NCBI GenBank assembly: GCA_044228795.1
Contig: JBGAUE010000020.1
Span: 1-64,000 of the forward strand
Origin: M0108 sp044228795
GTDB taxonomy: Bacteria > Pseudomonadota > Gammaproteobacteria > Chromatiales > Chromatiaceae
Reading direction: 5' to 3'
DNA: 64,000 nucleotides
The notes under the pieces were generated by a model. The model did not search any database. It saw only the letters and a list, made by a program, of their open reading frames with translations, and was not told the DNA's origin. Below, one piece after another: positions 19,312 through 28,147 of this stretch; the first letter of the stretch is position 1, and the number at the start of each line of letters is the position of its first letter. A program made the position numbers and the translations under genes.

Positions 19312-19705
19312 TCAGCCAGGTCTCCAGCAGGAGTTTCGCCGCCATGGCATCCACCACCTCGCGGGAGGTGGCCTTGCGCCCGAGGATACCGCGCGCTTCC
19401 AGAGTGGTAAGACGTTCATCCACCAGGTGCACCGGCAGTCCAAAACGCCCCTCGATCTGGCGGGCAAAGCGCCGGGCCAGGGGGGCGATCTCGGTCTCGG
19501 TGTCATCCATGTTGAAGGGCAGACCCACCACGGCGGCGTCGGGCCGCCATTCGCGGATCAGGGCCTCGATGCGCGGCCAATCCGGCCGGTCGTTGCGACA
19601 ACGCAGGGTGGTCAGGGGGGCCGCGGTGGCCGTCACCTGCTGGCCCACGGCCACCCCGATCTTGCGGGGACCAAAATCAAAACCGATCAGAGTCCCGGTG
19701 CCCAT
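19298..19705 (-). CDS. ruvX: RuvX/YqgF putative Holliday-junction resolvase / pre-16S rRNA nuclease
   Basis: A 135-residue RNase H-fold protein with GFDFGPRKIGVA at the N-terminus, VVGLPFNMDDTE in the middle and LVDERLTTLEA with the catalytic acidic residues. In E. coli the family member processes the 5' end of 16S rRNA; a resolvase role has also been proposed. It directly follows the YqgE/AlgH gene with no spacer and overlaps pyrR, the usual gammaproteobacterial order. Confidence 0.93.
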   Translation of the reverse strand: MGTGTLIGFDFGPRKIGVAVGQQVTATAAPLTTLRCRNDRPDWPRIEALIREWRPDAAVVGLPFNMDDTETEIAPLARRFARQIEGRFGLPVHLVDERLTTLEARGILGRKATSREVVDAMAAKLLLETWLSESH

Positions 19706-20275
19706 TCAGGCATGCCCCACCTCGGCGCTCATCAGGTTGAGATCGACCCCGAGCAAGGAGGCCGCCGCCTGCCAGCGGCGCTCAGCCGAGACGCGGAAGA
19801 GGATGTCCCCATCCGCCGGGCCGCTGAGCCAGGCATTGGTACCCATCTCCTGCTCCAGTTGACCCCCGCCCCAGCCGGCATAGCCCAGGGCAATGAGCCG
19901 AGAGGCGGGGCCCTTCCCCACGGCGATGGCCTCCAGCACGTCCCGGGAGGTGGTCACGCAGATATTGGGGGCTATGTTCAGGGTCGAGTCGTAGGTCTCG
20001 CCCTCGGTGTGCAACACAAAGCCACGATCCGTCTGCACTGGCCCACCCAAGTAGATGGGGTTATCCAGAGCGCCCGGATCCAGAACCTCGATATCCAGTT
20101 GCTCCAGGATCTCGCCGAGGCGGATCTCCATGGGCCGATTGATGACGATCCCCATGGCGCCTTGCTCGGTGTGTTCACAGACATAGGTCACGGTGCGTGA
20201 GAAATTAGGATCCCGCAGACCTGGCATGGCAATCAGGAAGTGGTTAGCAAGGGTCGAAGAGTATGGCATGAGCAT
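19706..20275 (-). CDS. YqgE/AlgH family protein
   Basis: A 189-residue YqgE/AlgH protein, a small soluble fold of unsettled biochemical function (linked to alginate regulation in Pseudomonas). Signature segments are NHFLIAMPGLRDPNFSRTV, GAMGIVINRP, YLGGPVQTDRGFVLH and ALGYAGWGGGQLEQE. It is the first gene of the algH-ruvX-pyr operon, and its stop abuts the ruvX start codon. ATGs at 20275 and 20269 are both possible starts. Confidence 0.92.
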   Translation of the reverse strand: MLMPYSSTLANHFLIAMPGLRDPNFSRTVTYVCEHTEQGAMGIVINRPMEIRLGEILEQLDIEVLDPGALDNPIYLGGPVQTDRGFVLHTEGETYDSTLNIAPNICVTTSRDVLEAIAVGKGPASRLIALGYAGWGGGQLEQEMGTNAWLSGPADGDILFRVSAERRWQAAASLLGVDLNLMSAEVGHA

Positions 20276-20617
20276 AGTATCCGGCCCCTACCCCCCTAGA
20301 GGCAAGCAGATTGCCCGGGGATGCCTGGCCACCGGATCGGCAAGATGGCCTGGAGATAGGGGTAGCATCCTGTTTCAGCCGATCCCCCTGAAGAAGCCAC
20401 TCAAGGGCAGCGCCCTTGACATGCCATTCTCCCCTCGCCACCCCACAAATCCGTCCAGCTCGTCTTCCCGTGAAACCGCGCGAACCGCCTAACCCATTCA
20501 CTTCAAGGATGGCTCAGTGACACCGGACATCCATCACATCGGATACAACCAGGATGAGTCATAAGAAGCCGGCTAACCCTGGCTTGCAGCCGCCGTGCGG
20601 TTGAATATCCCACCAAT
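20276..20617. other. intergenic gap between yqgE/algH and the DUF971 gene
   Basis: These 342 bp hold the presumed promoter of the algH-pyr operon (minus strand), but I could not pick out a convincing -10/-35 pair. No coding region or RNA gene is supported. Confidence 0.4.
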
Positions 20618-20974
20618 TCAAGAAGGTTTCTTGCGCGCCTGACCGGCCTTTTCCAACTCCGCCAGATAGTCTTGCCACAGTCCCTCCTGGTTATGGCCAA
20701 GACGATAGAGATAGTCCCAGGAATAGATGCCCGTGTTGTGCTCATCATCAAAGTGGAGGCAGACGGCATAGTTGCCGACGGGCTCGATGCGATCGATGTT
20801 CACGTCCTCCTTGCCCAGTTGCAGCACCCGCTGGCCAGGGCCGTGACCCTGAACCTCGGCGGAGGGCGAATAGACGCGCAGAAACTCGCAGGGCAGGTTG
20901 AAGTGGGAGCCGTCATCGAAGGTCAGCTCGATGACCTTCGACTGGCGATGGAAATTGATTTCGGTGGGGTTCAT
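20618..20974 (-). CDS. DUF971 (gamma-butyrobetaine hydroxylase-like N-terminal) protein
   Basis: A 118-residue single DUF971 domain: INFHRQSKVIELTFDDGSHFNLPCEFLRVYSPSAEVQGHG is the standard first half, then the NYAVCLHFDDEHNTGIYSWDYLYRLG strand pair. Bacterial members often sit by hslVU, as here, or in iron-sulfur contexts; the biochemical role is unknown. The ATG at 20974 matches family length; a longer in-frame reading to 21115 overlaps hslU and is not supported. It lies 61 bp after hslU, probably in the same transcript. Confidence 0.88.
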   Translation of the reverse strand: MNPTEINFHRQSKVIELTFDDGSHFNLPCEFLRVYSPSAEVQGHGPGQRVLQLGKEDVNIDRIEPVGNYAVCLHFDDEHNTGIYSWDYLYRLGHNQEGLWQDYLAELEKAGQARKKPS

Positions 20975-21035
20975 GCAGGGCTCCGCGCCGGCCGCCCAGC
21001 GGCCGGGGTGTCGTCGTGAAAAAAAGATTAGGCAA

Positions 21036-22370
21036 TCAGAGGATGTAGCGCGACAGATCCTCGTTGGCAGCCAGTTCGGAGAGGTTGCGATCCACGTAGG
21101 CGGCGTCGATGGCAACCGTCACCCGGTCCATCTCCGCGGCATTGAAGGACACGTCCTCCAACAACCGCTCCAACACCGTGTGCAGGCGGCGGGCGCCAAT
21201 GTTCTCCGTGCGCTCATTAACCTGCCAGGCGACCTCGGCGATGCGCCGGATACCCTCCTCGGTAAACTCCAGGTTGACCCCCTCGGTCGCCAGCAGGGCC
21301 TTGTACTGCTCGGTGAGGGAGTCGTCCGGCTCCGTCAAGATGCGGACGAAGTCCTCGCTACTCAAGGCCTTGAGTTCGACCCGGATCGGCAAGCGGCCCT
21401 GGAGTTCGGGGATCAGGTCCGAGGGCTTAGACAGGTGAAAGGCCCCCGAAGCGATAAAGAGTATGTGATCCGTGCGCACCATGCCGTGCTTGGTGGAAAC
21501 GGCGCAGCCCTCGACTAGGGGCAGCAGGTCCCGCTGCACGCCCTCGCGGGAGACATCGGCGCCGCTACTGTGGTCGGCGCGACGGCAGACCTTGTCGATC
21601 TCGTCGAGGAAGACGATGCCGTGCTGCTCCACCCCCTCCAGGGCCCGCAACTTGAGTTCCTCCTCATTGACGCGCTTGGCCGCCTCCTCGTCGCGCAGCA
21701 GCCTCATGGCATCGCTCACCTTGAGCTTACGGCGCTTGGTGCGGTCCCGGCCCAGATTCTGGAAAAGGCCCTGGAGCTGGCTAGTCATCTCCTCCATGCC
21801 GGGCGGGGCCATGATTTCAACCCCTATGGGCGAGGCACTGACCTGGATCTCGACCTCCCGTTCGTCCAGGTCACCCTGACGCAGCTTGTCGCGGAACTTC
21901 TCGCGGGTGGCGTTGGTGGCACCGACGCCGCGACTGTCTTCCTCGAAATTGGCGGGGGGGGGCAGGAGGGCGTCCAGCAGCCGCTCCTCCGCCGCCGCCT
22001 CGGCCTGGTCACGCAGCCCCTCCATGGCCCGCTCCCGCGCCATCTTTACGGCCGTGTCGGCCAGATCGCGGACTATGGACTCGACGTCGCGCCCGACATA
22101 ACCCACCTCGGTGAACTTGGTCGCCTCTACCTTGATGAAGGGGGCATCGGCAAGTCGCGCCAGGCGCCGGGCGATCTCGGTCTTGCCGACGCCAGTGGGG
22201 CCAATCATGAGGATGTTCTTGGGCGTGATCTCCGAGCGCATGGGCTCGGCGATCTGGGCGCGGCGCCAGCGATTGCGCAAGGCCACGGCCACGGCGCGCT
22301 TGGCCTCATCCTGGCCGACGATATGCTTATTCAGCTCGGCGACGATGCGTTGGGGAGTGATGTCCGACAT
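21036..22370 (-). CDS. hslU: HslU, ATPase subunit of the HslVU protease
   Basis: A 444-residue AAA+ unfoldase with Walker A GPTGVGKTE, Walker B (GIVFLDEIDKV) and the central I-domain (about 110-240) that threads substrates into HslV. The C-terminal EDLSRYIL is the conserved tail that docks into and activates HslV. Together with HslV it degrades misfolded and regulatory proteins at high temperature. hslV is 153 bp upstream on the same strand, with a hairpin in the gap. Confidence 0.97.
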   Translation of the reverse strand: MSDITPQRIVAELNKHIVGQDEAKRAVAVALRNRWRRAQIAEPMRSEITPKNILMIGPTGVGKTEIARRLARLADAPFIKVEATKFTEVGYVGRDVESIVRDLADTAVKMARERAMEGLRDQAEAAAEERLLDALLPPPANFEEDSRGVGATNATREKFRDKLRQGDLDEREVEIQVSASPIGVEIMAPPGMEEMTSQLQGLFQNLGRDRTKRRKLKVSDAMRLLRDEEAAKRVNEEELKLRALEGVEQHGIVFLDEIDKVCRRADHSSGADVSREGVQRDLLPLVEGCAVSTKHGMVRTDHILFIASGAFHLSKPSDLIPELQGRLPIRVELKALSSEDFVRILTEPDDSLTEQYKALLATEGVNLEFTEEGIRRIAEVAWQVNERTENIGARRLHTVLERLLEDVSFNAAEMDRVTVAIDAAYVDRNLSELAANEDLSRYIL

Positions 22371-22395
22371 GGGGTGAAGCTTCCTGGTGAGGGTT

Positions 22396-22416
22396 CGGGG
22401 CCCTGAAGAGGCCCCG
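22396..22416 (-). promoter_or_regulatory. hairpin in the hslV-hslU gap
   Basis: A perfect seven-base CGGGGCC/GGCCCCG stem with a seven-base loop lies 25 bp ahead of the hslU start codon on the minus strand. There is no T run, so it could stabilise mRNA or tune hslU translation rather than terminate. Confidence 0.35.
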
Positions 22417-22523
22417 CGTGGGAGTCAAAAGGGGAAGTCAAGGGTGGCGATTTGCGGGCCGGGGCGGCCTTCCGCAAGGCCAGGGCCGGGGAGAAAGGCG
22501 GCCTGTCAAGCCGGACGAGTCCA

Positions 22524-23066
22524 TCAGGCCGGCCCCAGTTCCTCGATGGTCAGTTGATGATTGGTATAGACGCAGATGTCGGCGGCGATGTGCAGCGAAC
22601 GCTCGACGATCTCGCGCGCGGACAACTCGGTCGCCTCCAGCAGGGCCCGCGCCGCTGCTTGGGCGAAGGAGCCACCAGAACCGATGGCCATCAGGCCCTG
22701 CTCTGGCTCCAGCACATCGCCCGTGCCCGTGATGATGAGGGAGGCCGTCGGATCGGCGACCAGCAGCATGGCCTCCAGACGGCGCAACATACGGTCCATG
22801 CGCCAATCCTTCGCCAATTCGACGGCGGACCGGGTGAGATGACCCTGATGCTTCTCCAGTTTGCCCTCGAAGCGTTCGAAGAGGGTAAAGGCATCCGCCG
22901 TGGCCCCGGCGAAACCCGCCAAAACCCGCTCTTTGTAAAGCCGCCGCACCTTGCGGGCATTGCCCTTCATGACCGTCGCGCCCAGTGTTACCTGGCCATC
23001 GCCACCTATCACCACCTGGCCGCCCCGCCGCACCGACAGGATGGTGGTGCCGTGAAATGTCTCCAT
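22524..23066 (-). CDS. hslV: HslV, peptidase subunit of the HslVU protease
   Basis: A 180-residue proteasome-beta-like threonine peptidase. The chain starts METFHGTTILSVRRGG; cleavage before the first of the two threonines would expose the N-terminal catalytic residue. GDGQVTLG, AGFAGATADAFTL and GSGGSFAQAAARAL are family hallmarks. The ATG at 23066 is the standard start; the longer in-frame reading to 23381 is spurious. It is first in the hslV-hslU-DUF971 group. Confidence 0.97.
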   Translation of the reverse strand: METFHGTTILSVRRGGQVVIGGDGQVTLGATVMKGNARKVRRLYKERVLAGFAGATADAFTLFERFEGKLEKHQGHLTRSAVELAKDWRMDRMLRRLEAMLLVADPTASLIITGTGDVLEPEQGLMAIGSGGSFAQAAARALLEATELSAREIVERSLHIAADICVYTNHQLTIEELGPA

Positions 23067-23101
23067 TGAGGTTTCTCCCGCGCAAATCGTAATTGGCCAC
23101 C

Positions 23102-23130
23102 ATTCTACGCGAGGGATGGGGGTAGGATAA
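23102..23130 (-). promoter_or_regulatory. candidate hslV promoter
   Basis: On the minus strand TTATCC (23125-23130) and TAGAAT (23102-23107) are spaced 17 bp apart, about 40 bp ahead of the hslV start. A CCCCAT block (23116-23121) within the spacer resembles a sigma-32 -10 element, as expected for a heat-shock gene, but no matching -35 was found. Confidence 0.3.
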
Positions 23131-23320
23131 GGCCGAGCACGGGTGGTCCCCCTGCGAAAGGCGGTCATGGCCGGTAGAGTAGCCGCGAGCGACCCAAACC
23201 GCCCGGGGGTAACCCGCGCCTCGCCTCCCAGGCTCGGGGCGCCCCTTTGCGAGGCCCTTGACCGCAGGCTGAACCGCCAGCAAGGCCCGCTACCCACAAC
23301 GAATCCACCGAACCGCAGCC

Positions 23321-26233
23321 ATGATGCCATCCCTGCCACCCCAGGTTGCCTCAACCCCATCCGAGGGCAGCCATAGCACACGTTCGTCGCGGCGGCACTT
23401 CCCCATCCGTATCCACATCACGACGGCCTTCGCCCTGTTGCTGCTGCTGGTTGGCGGCGCCCTGGGCTGGTTAGCCTATCAACGCACGGCCAGCATCCTG
23501 GAAAACTCGACCTCTGAACTAACCCGGCACGCCGCCAACGAGGCCGCGCTGGAACTGGACCGTATCCTGGCCCCGGCCCAAACCGGCGTGCTCATGCTGG
23601 CGGTTGACGGGTCCCTGTCCTCCGCGGACCTTGAGGTCCAGTTGCGGGCCTTACCCAGCTATATCGAGGCATTGAAAGCGGCTCCGGCGGTGGCAGCCAT
23701 CTTTTGGGGCGACCAGGCGGGCAATTACTTCCTGGCCCGCCGCCTCCTGGACGAGGATGATCGCCAACTCTTCAAGGCGCCCGCCTCGACCCGCTATCTG
23801 GTGCAAAGTATTGATCGTCGCCAGGCGCCTCCCGTAGCCCTCTACATCTACTACGACGCCAGCCTGCGGGAATTGGGGCGATCCGACTCCTTGCAATCCC
23901 TGGATTTCGATCCCCGCCAACGCCCCTGGTTCAAGCTAGCCCGGGAGCGGGACGGCATCGTGATGACCCCGCCTTACACCTTCTTCACCAGCCAGAAGCG
24001 GGGGCTCACCATCGCCAGCCGGGGCAGGGACCATCAAAAGATCTTCGGGGCAGATGTGCGGCTGGATACCCTGAGCGCCCTGCTCCAGCGCCAGCGCATG
24101 ACCCCGGGTTCCCATCTGGCCCTGAGGGATGGCCAGGGGCAGCTGCTGGCCAGTGACTTCGCCTTGGAGGCAGGGCCTGATGGCGTTAGCCAGGACCCCA
24201 TCTTCGCCAAGCTGAACGAGGACAACCCCCGTACCGTGACGGCGGCGGAACTGCGGCGCGTCGATCTGGCAGACGAGACCTGGTACCTCGCCATGCCGCG
24301 CCTACCTCTGGCGGATGATCAGGACACCTATCTGGGCGTGGCGGTGCCTGAAGCGGAGATGCTGTCCGAGGCTCATCGCGTGCGGGATCATTTGCTGTTA
24401 CTGGTCGTGGCCCTGTTGCTCCTGAGTTTTCCGGTGGCCATCTGGCTGGCGCGTCGCATCGCCCAGCCCCTGACAACCCTGGTCAGGGAAACCGAAACCA
24501 TCCGGAGTTTTGACCTCGCCAGCCCCATCCAGGTGGAATCCTTCATCTTCGAGGTCGATGAACTCGCCTCCACCCTGCGCCTCGCCAAGACAACCCTGGC
24601 GCGCTTCCTGGACATCATCACCCGCCTGACCAACGAGCCGGATTTTAACCGCCTCATGCCGGAACTCCTGCGGGCCACGACGGAGACCGCCCAGGCCGAC
24701 GGCGGCCTGCTGTTCCTGGTCTCCACGGGACAGGACCCACCCCGTCCCACGGCAGGGCTGTGGGATTCCCGACCCCTCTCCTGGGATGACCTGGCCAGTG
24801 AGGGTGATGCCTTTTCCTGCCAGGCGGCCCTCGCCCAGGGTCAGCCCCTCGCCTTCAAGGCCAAGGCCGCCGACCGCACCCACTTCGGCCTGCCCCCCGT
24901 GGACGCGGTGAGCGTACCCCTCTTCAACCGCGCCCGGGACCCCATCGGCGTCCTGGTACTGCTCAGTCGGCAGGGCCTGGACCCGGCACGCATCCGCTTC
25001 ATGGAGGCCCTGTCCGGCTTTGCCGCGGTGGCACTGGAGACCCGCGAATTGATCGCCACCCAAAAGGCCTTGTTCGAATCCTTCATCAAGATGATGGCGG
25101 CGGCCATCGATGCCAAGAGCCCCTATACCGGCGGCCATTGCGCCCGGGTTCCAGAGGTCGTGAAGCTGCTCGCAGAGGCCGTTTGCCGCCAGTCCGCGGG
25201 TCCCTACGCCGACTTCAGCATGAACCCCGACCAGTGGGAGGCCCTGCACATCGCCGCCTGGCTGCATGATTGCGGCAAGGTCACCACCCCGGAATACGTC
25301 GTCGATAAGGCTACCAAGTTGGAAACCCTCTATGACCGCATCCACGAGGTACGGATGCGTTTCGAGGTCCTCAAGCGCGATGCCGAGATCGACTACCTGC
25401 GGGCCCTGGCGGCGAGCGCCGACCCCGCGTCGGCGCGTGCCGAGCGTGACGCAGCCTGGGAACAACTCGATGACGACTTCGCCTTCGTCGCAGCCTGCAA
25501 CCAGGGTAGTGAATTCATGGCCCCGGAAGACATGGCACGACTGAGGGGCATCGCCAAGCGTACCTGGCTACGCACCCTGAGCGACCGGCTCGGCATCTCC
25601 GCCGAGGAAAGCCGGCGCCGGGCGGCCGCGCCCGAGGTCCCCTTGCCGGTACTGGAACCCCTCCTGAGCGACCGTCCCGAGCATCGCCACGAGCGGCCCG
25701 AGAGCGAGCGGTTTGGGCCCGACAATCCCTGGGGCTTCTCCATGCCGGTCCCGGACTTGCTCTATGACCGGGGCGAGTTGAAAAACCTCATGATCGCCCG
25801 CGGGACCCTGGCCGAGGAGGAACGCTACAAGATCAATGAGCACATCATCCAGACCATCATCATGCTCACCGCCTTACCCTTTCCGCGCCACCTGGCGGAG
25901 GTGCCGGAGATCGCCAGCGGCCACCACGAAAGGATGGATGGCAAGGGTTATCCCCGCGGCCTGACCGGCGATCACATGAGCCCCCTGGCACGCATGATGG
26001 CCATCGCCGACATCTTCGAGGCGCTCACCGCCAGCGACCGGCCCTACAAGCCCGCCAAGAGCCTGTCGCAATCCCTGGGGATCATGAAACAGATGGCCGA
26101 GGCGGGTCATATCGACCGGGAGCTGTTCCGCATCTTCCTGGGTTCGGGAGCCTGCCTGCGCTATGCCGAACGCTTCCTCGCTCCCGCCCAACAGGATACA
26201 ACCGAATTCGACGCCTTCATGCCCCAGCCCTGA
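23321..26233 (+). CDS. membrane sensor with HAMP, GAF-like and HD-GYP domains (c-di-GMP phosphodiesterase)
   Basis: A 970-residue sensor. A membrane helix (about 31-53) leads into a periplasmic Cache-type sensory region of about 300 residues, then a second helix (about 356-377), a HAMP linker, a GAF-like domain (about 425-580) and an HD-GYP domain (about 590-960). The metal motif LHDCGK is at about 647-652 and HHERMDGKGYP at about 866-876, so both parts of the c-di-GMP phosphodiesterase site are intact. The stretch between them is about 215 residues, some 150 more than usual, and is rich in charged residues. It would hydrolyse cyclic-di-GMP in response to an external ligand. Tandem ATGs at 23321 and 23324. 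Confidence 0.9.
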   Translation: MMPSLPPQVASTPSEGSHSTRSSRRHFPIRIHITTAFALLLLLVGGALGWLAYQRTASILENSTSELTRHAANEAALELDRILAPAQTGVLMLAVDGSLSSADLEVQLRALPSYIEALKAAPAVAAIFWGDQAGNYFLARRLLDEDDRQLFKAPASTRYLVQSIDRRQAPPVALYIYYDASLRELGRSDSLQSLDFDPRQRPWFKLARERDGIVMTPPYTFFTSQKRGLTIASRGRDHQKIFGADVRLDTLSALLQRQRMTPGSHLALRDGQGQLLASDFALEAGPDGVSQDPIFAKLNEDNPRTVTAAELRRVDLADETWYLAMPRLPLADDQDTYLGVAVPEAEMLSEAHRVRDHLLLLVVALLLLSFPVAIWLARRIAQPLTTLVRETETIRSFDLASPIQVESFIFEVDELASTLRLAKTTLARFLDIITRLTNEPDFNRLMPELLRATTETAQADGGLLFLVSTGQDPPRPTAGLWDSRPLSWDDLASEGDAFSCQAALAQGQPLAFKAKAADRTHFGLPPVDAVSVPLFNRARDPIGVLVLLSRQGLDPARIRFMEALSGFAAVALETRELIATQKALFESFIKMMAAAIDAKSPYTGGHCARVPEVVKLLAEAVCRQSAGPYADFSMNPDQWEALHIAAWLHDCGKVTTPEYVVDKATKLETLYDRIHEVRMRFEVLKRDAEIDYLRALAASADPASARAERDAAWEQLDDDFAFVAACNQGSEFMAPEDMARLRGIAKRTWLRTLSDRLGISAEESRRRAAAPEVPLPVLEPLLSDRPEHRHERPESERFGPDNPWGFSMPVPDLLYDRGELKNLMIARGTLAEEERYKINEHIIQTIIMLTALPFPRHLAEVPEIASGHHERMDGKGYPRGLTGDHMSPLARMMAIADIFEALTASDRPYKPAKSLSQSLGIMKQMAEAGHIDRELFRIFLGSGACLRYAERFLAPAQQDTTEFDAFMPQP

Positions 26234-26261
26234 AGCCCTCTCCATCCGCGAGGACCGCCCC

Positions 26262-27557
26262 GTGCTTCTCAACCAACTCTTGTTTATGGCCCTGCTGATC
26301 GCGGCCAGTGCCCTCTTTTCCCTGTCCGAGATCTCGCTGGCGGCCTCGCGCAAGATCAAGCTGCGCCTGCTGGCGGACGCGGGCCAGGAAAGCGCGCGGC
26401 TGGTGCTGGCGCTCCAGGAAAACCCCGGGCATTTCTTCACCGCGATCCAGATCGGCCTCAACGCCATCGCCATCCTGGGCGGCATCGTCGGTGAGCAGAC
26501 CCTGTCGCCCTTTGTGGTCGCGGCCCTAAGACCCCTCTACGAGGGCCCACATCTCGAAACGATCGGCTTTGCGATCGCCTTCATCTTCGTCACCTCCCTC
26601 TTTGTGCTGTTCGCGGACCTGCTGCCCCGGCGCCTGGCCATGGTCCGGCCCGAGCCCGTGGCCATGGCAATCGTGCGGCCCATGGGCTTCTTTATCTGGC
26701 TGACATCGCCCTTGGTGTGGTTGTTCGATGGCCTGGCGAACCGCCTGTTGCGCTGGTTGCAGCTCCCCACCACCCGCTCCGAGGACATCTCAGCGGCGGA
26801 TATCGTCGCCATGGCGAACGCCGGCGCCCAGGCCGGGGTGCTGCTGCGCCAGGAACAGCTGATGATCAGCAAGGTTTTCGAGCTCGATACCCGCATCGTG
26901 CCCTCGGCGATGACGGCCCGGGACAGCATCGTCTTTCTGACCCTGTCCGAGTCGGAGGAGAGCATCCGCGCCAAGATTGCCACCACCCCCCACGGCAAAT
27001 TCCCCCTCTGTCGGGACACCATCGACAGCGTGATAGGCTATGTGGCCTGGCGGGACATCCTGGCGCGCCTGATGGAAGGCAAGCCCCTGTCAATGCGCAT
27101 CGAGCCCATGGTGCGCACCCTACTGGTATTGCCCGACTCCCTGACCCTGATCGAGGCCCTGGAGCATTTCCGTGACGCCAAGGAGGACTTTGCCCTCATC
27201 GTCAATGAATACGCCCTGATCGTCGGCCTGCTGACCCTCCAGGACGTGATGAGTACCGTGATGGGGGAACTCGCCAACCCCTTCGTGGAAGAGATGATCG
27301 TGCGCCGCGACGACCAGTCCTGGCTGATCGACGGCGCCACGCCCATCGAGGACGTGATGGCGGCGCTGCTGATCCCCACGTTCGAGGGTTTCGAAAACTA
27401 CGAGACCATCGCCGGCTTTCTGATGTACAGCCTGCGCAAGGTGCCCCGCCGCACCGATACCGTCATCTATGCCGGCTACAAGTTCGAAGTGGTGGACCTG
27501 GACAATTTCCGCATTGACCAGGTTCTGGTCACGCGCGATAGCCCCTCGCCCCCTTAG
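26262..27557 (+). CDS. CNNM/CorC (hemolysin-C) family membrane protein with CBS domains
   Basis: A 431-residue protein with an N-terminal DUF21/CNNM membrane domain (about 1-175, with three or four helices), a CBS pair (about 205-330) and a C-terminal CorC_HlyC domain (about 345-425). Relatives include E. coli YtfL and YfjD, linked to polyamine or Mg/Co export. The GTG at 26262, preceded by GAGGA, is a better start than the upstream in-frame ATG at 26163, which lies inside the previous gene. It follows the HD-GYP gene by 28 bp, so the two are probably co-transcribed. Confidence 0.85.
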   Translation: MLLNQLLFMALLIAASALFSLSEISLAASRKIKLRLLADAGQESARLVLALQENPGHFFTAIQIGLNAIAILGGIVGEQTLSPFVVAALRPLYEGPHLETIGFAIAFIFVTSLFVLFADLLPRRLAMVRPEPVAMAIVRPMGFFIWLTSPLVWLFDGLANRLLRWLQLPTTRSEDISAADIVAMANAGAQAGVLLRQEQLMISKVFELDTRIVPSAMTARDSIVFLTLSESEESIRAKIATTPHGKFPLCRDTIDSVIGYVAWRDILARLMEGKPLSMRIEPMVRTLLVLPDSLTLIEALEHFRDAKEDFALIVNEYALIVGLLTLQDVMSTVMGELANPFVEEMIVRRDDQSWLIDGATPIEDVMAALLIPTFEGFENYETIAGFLMYSLRKVPRRTDTVIYAGYKFEVVDLDNFRIDQVLVTRDSPSPP

Positions 27558-27587
27558 GCGCCAGTCACACCTCGGCATTTAGCGGGA

Positions 27588-27701
27588 GGGCCGGGTGGTG
27601 GCTGGCGGTGGGCGGGGGTGTCGACAGCAGGGATGCTGTCGCCAAGCCTACAGGGACGTATTCACGGCGCCCCCCGCCCACCGCCAGCCACCACCCGGCC
27701 C
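27588..27701. repeat. 31-bp perfect inverted repeat with a nested hairpin
   Basis: Arms 27588-27618 and 27671-27701 are perfectly complementary over 31 bases and very G/C-rich (G-rich left arm, C-rich right arm). The 52-base centre contains a second perfect eight-base stem CGACAGCA/TGCTGTCG (27622-27629 with 27634-27641, GGGA loop) and then CAGGGACGTATTCACGGC. The element lies between the CNNM gene and the lipoprotein gene. It looks like a REP/BIME-type intergenic element or a miniature transposable element; as RNA it would form a very stable two-tier hairpin and could end the upstream transcript. Confidence 0.8.
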
Positions 27702-27787
27702 CAGCAACCGGTAACCGAGGTCTTTTGGCTATACTGATCCCCACCCGGCCCCAGGCCGGCCCTCACTGACAGGCGGAGATCGAGACA

Positions 27788-28147
27788 ATGACGAATTTCG
27801 TTTCACATCCCAGACGGGCCACCCGTGCCGGCGCCGGCGCCCTCACCAGCCTCCTGGTCGCGCTGGCGCTGGGCGGTTGCGCCTCCTCGGCCGACTTTCC
27901 CACCGGCGCCATCGCCATCACGCTCAAGCCCGGCGACACCGGCACCTGTATCACGGCCCCCTGCCAGGTCAGCCTGGTCATGCCCCCCGGCCAGGGCAGC
28001 TACGAGGTCACGGGCAATCAGGTACGGGTCGGCACCTACCCGGCGGGGCAAACGGTCAATCTGGGCGGTTACTATGAATCCCAGAAATTCGTCATCGTCG
28101 GCGCCAAGGTGGCGCCCGCCTATGTCTATGTGCCGAATCAACGCTAG
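27788..28147 (+). CDS. small predicted lipoprotein
   Basis: A 119-residue protein with a lipoprotein signal: positive N-terminus, hydrophobic run SLLVALAL and lipobox LGGC with the lipidated cysteine at C31. The mature part is beta-rich (TGAIAITLKPGDTGTC, GSYEVTGNQVRVGTY, KFVIVGAKVAPAYVYV) with two further cysteines. No family recognised. GGAG lies about 10 bases before the ATG. Its last four bases overlap the 3' end of the convergent thiE gene. Confidence 0.7.
   Translation: MTNFVSHPRRATRAGAGALTSLLVALALGGCASSADFPTGAIAITLKPGDTGTCITAPCQVSLVMPPGQGSYEVTGNQVRVGTYPAGQTVNLGGYYESQKFVIVGAKVAPAYVYVPNQR

Noticed and set aside
24398..25465. 355-codon minus-strand ORF opposite the HD-GYP sensor
   Set aside because: Antisense shadow with no ribosome site and no family pattern.
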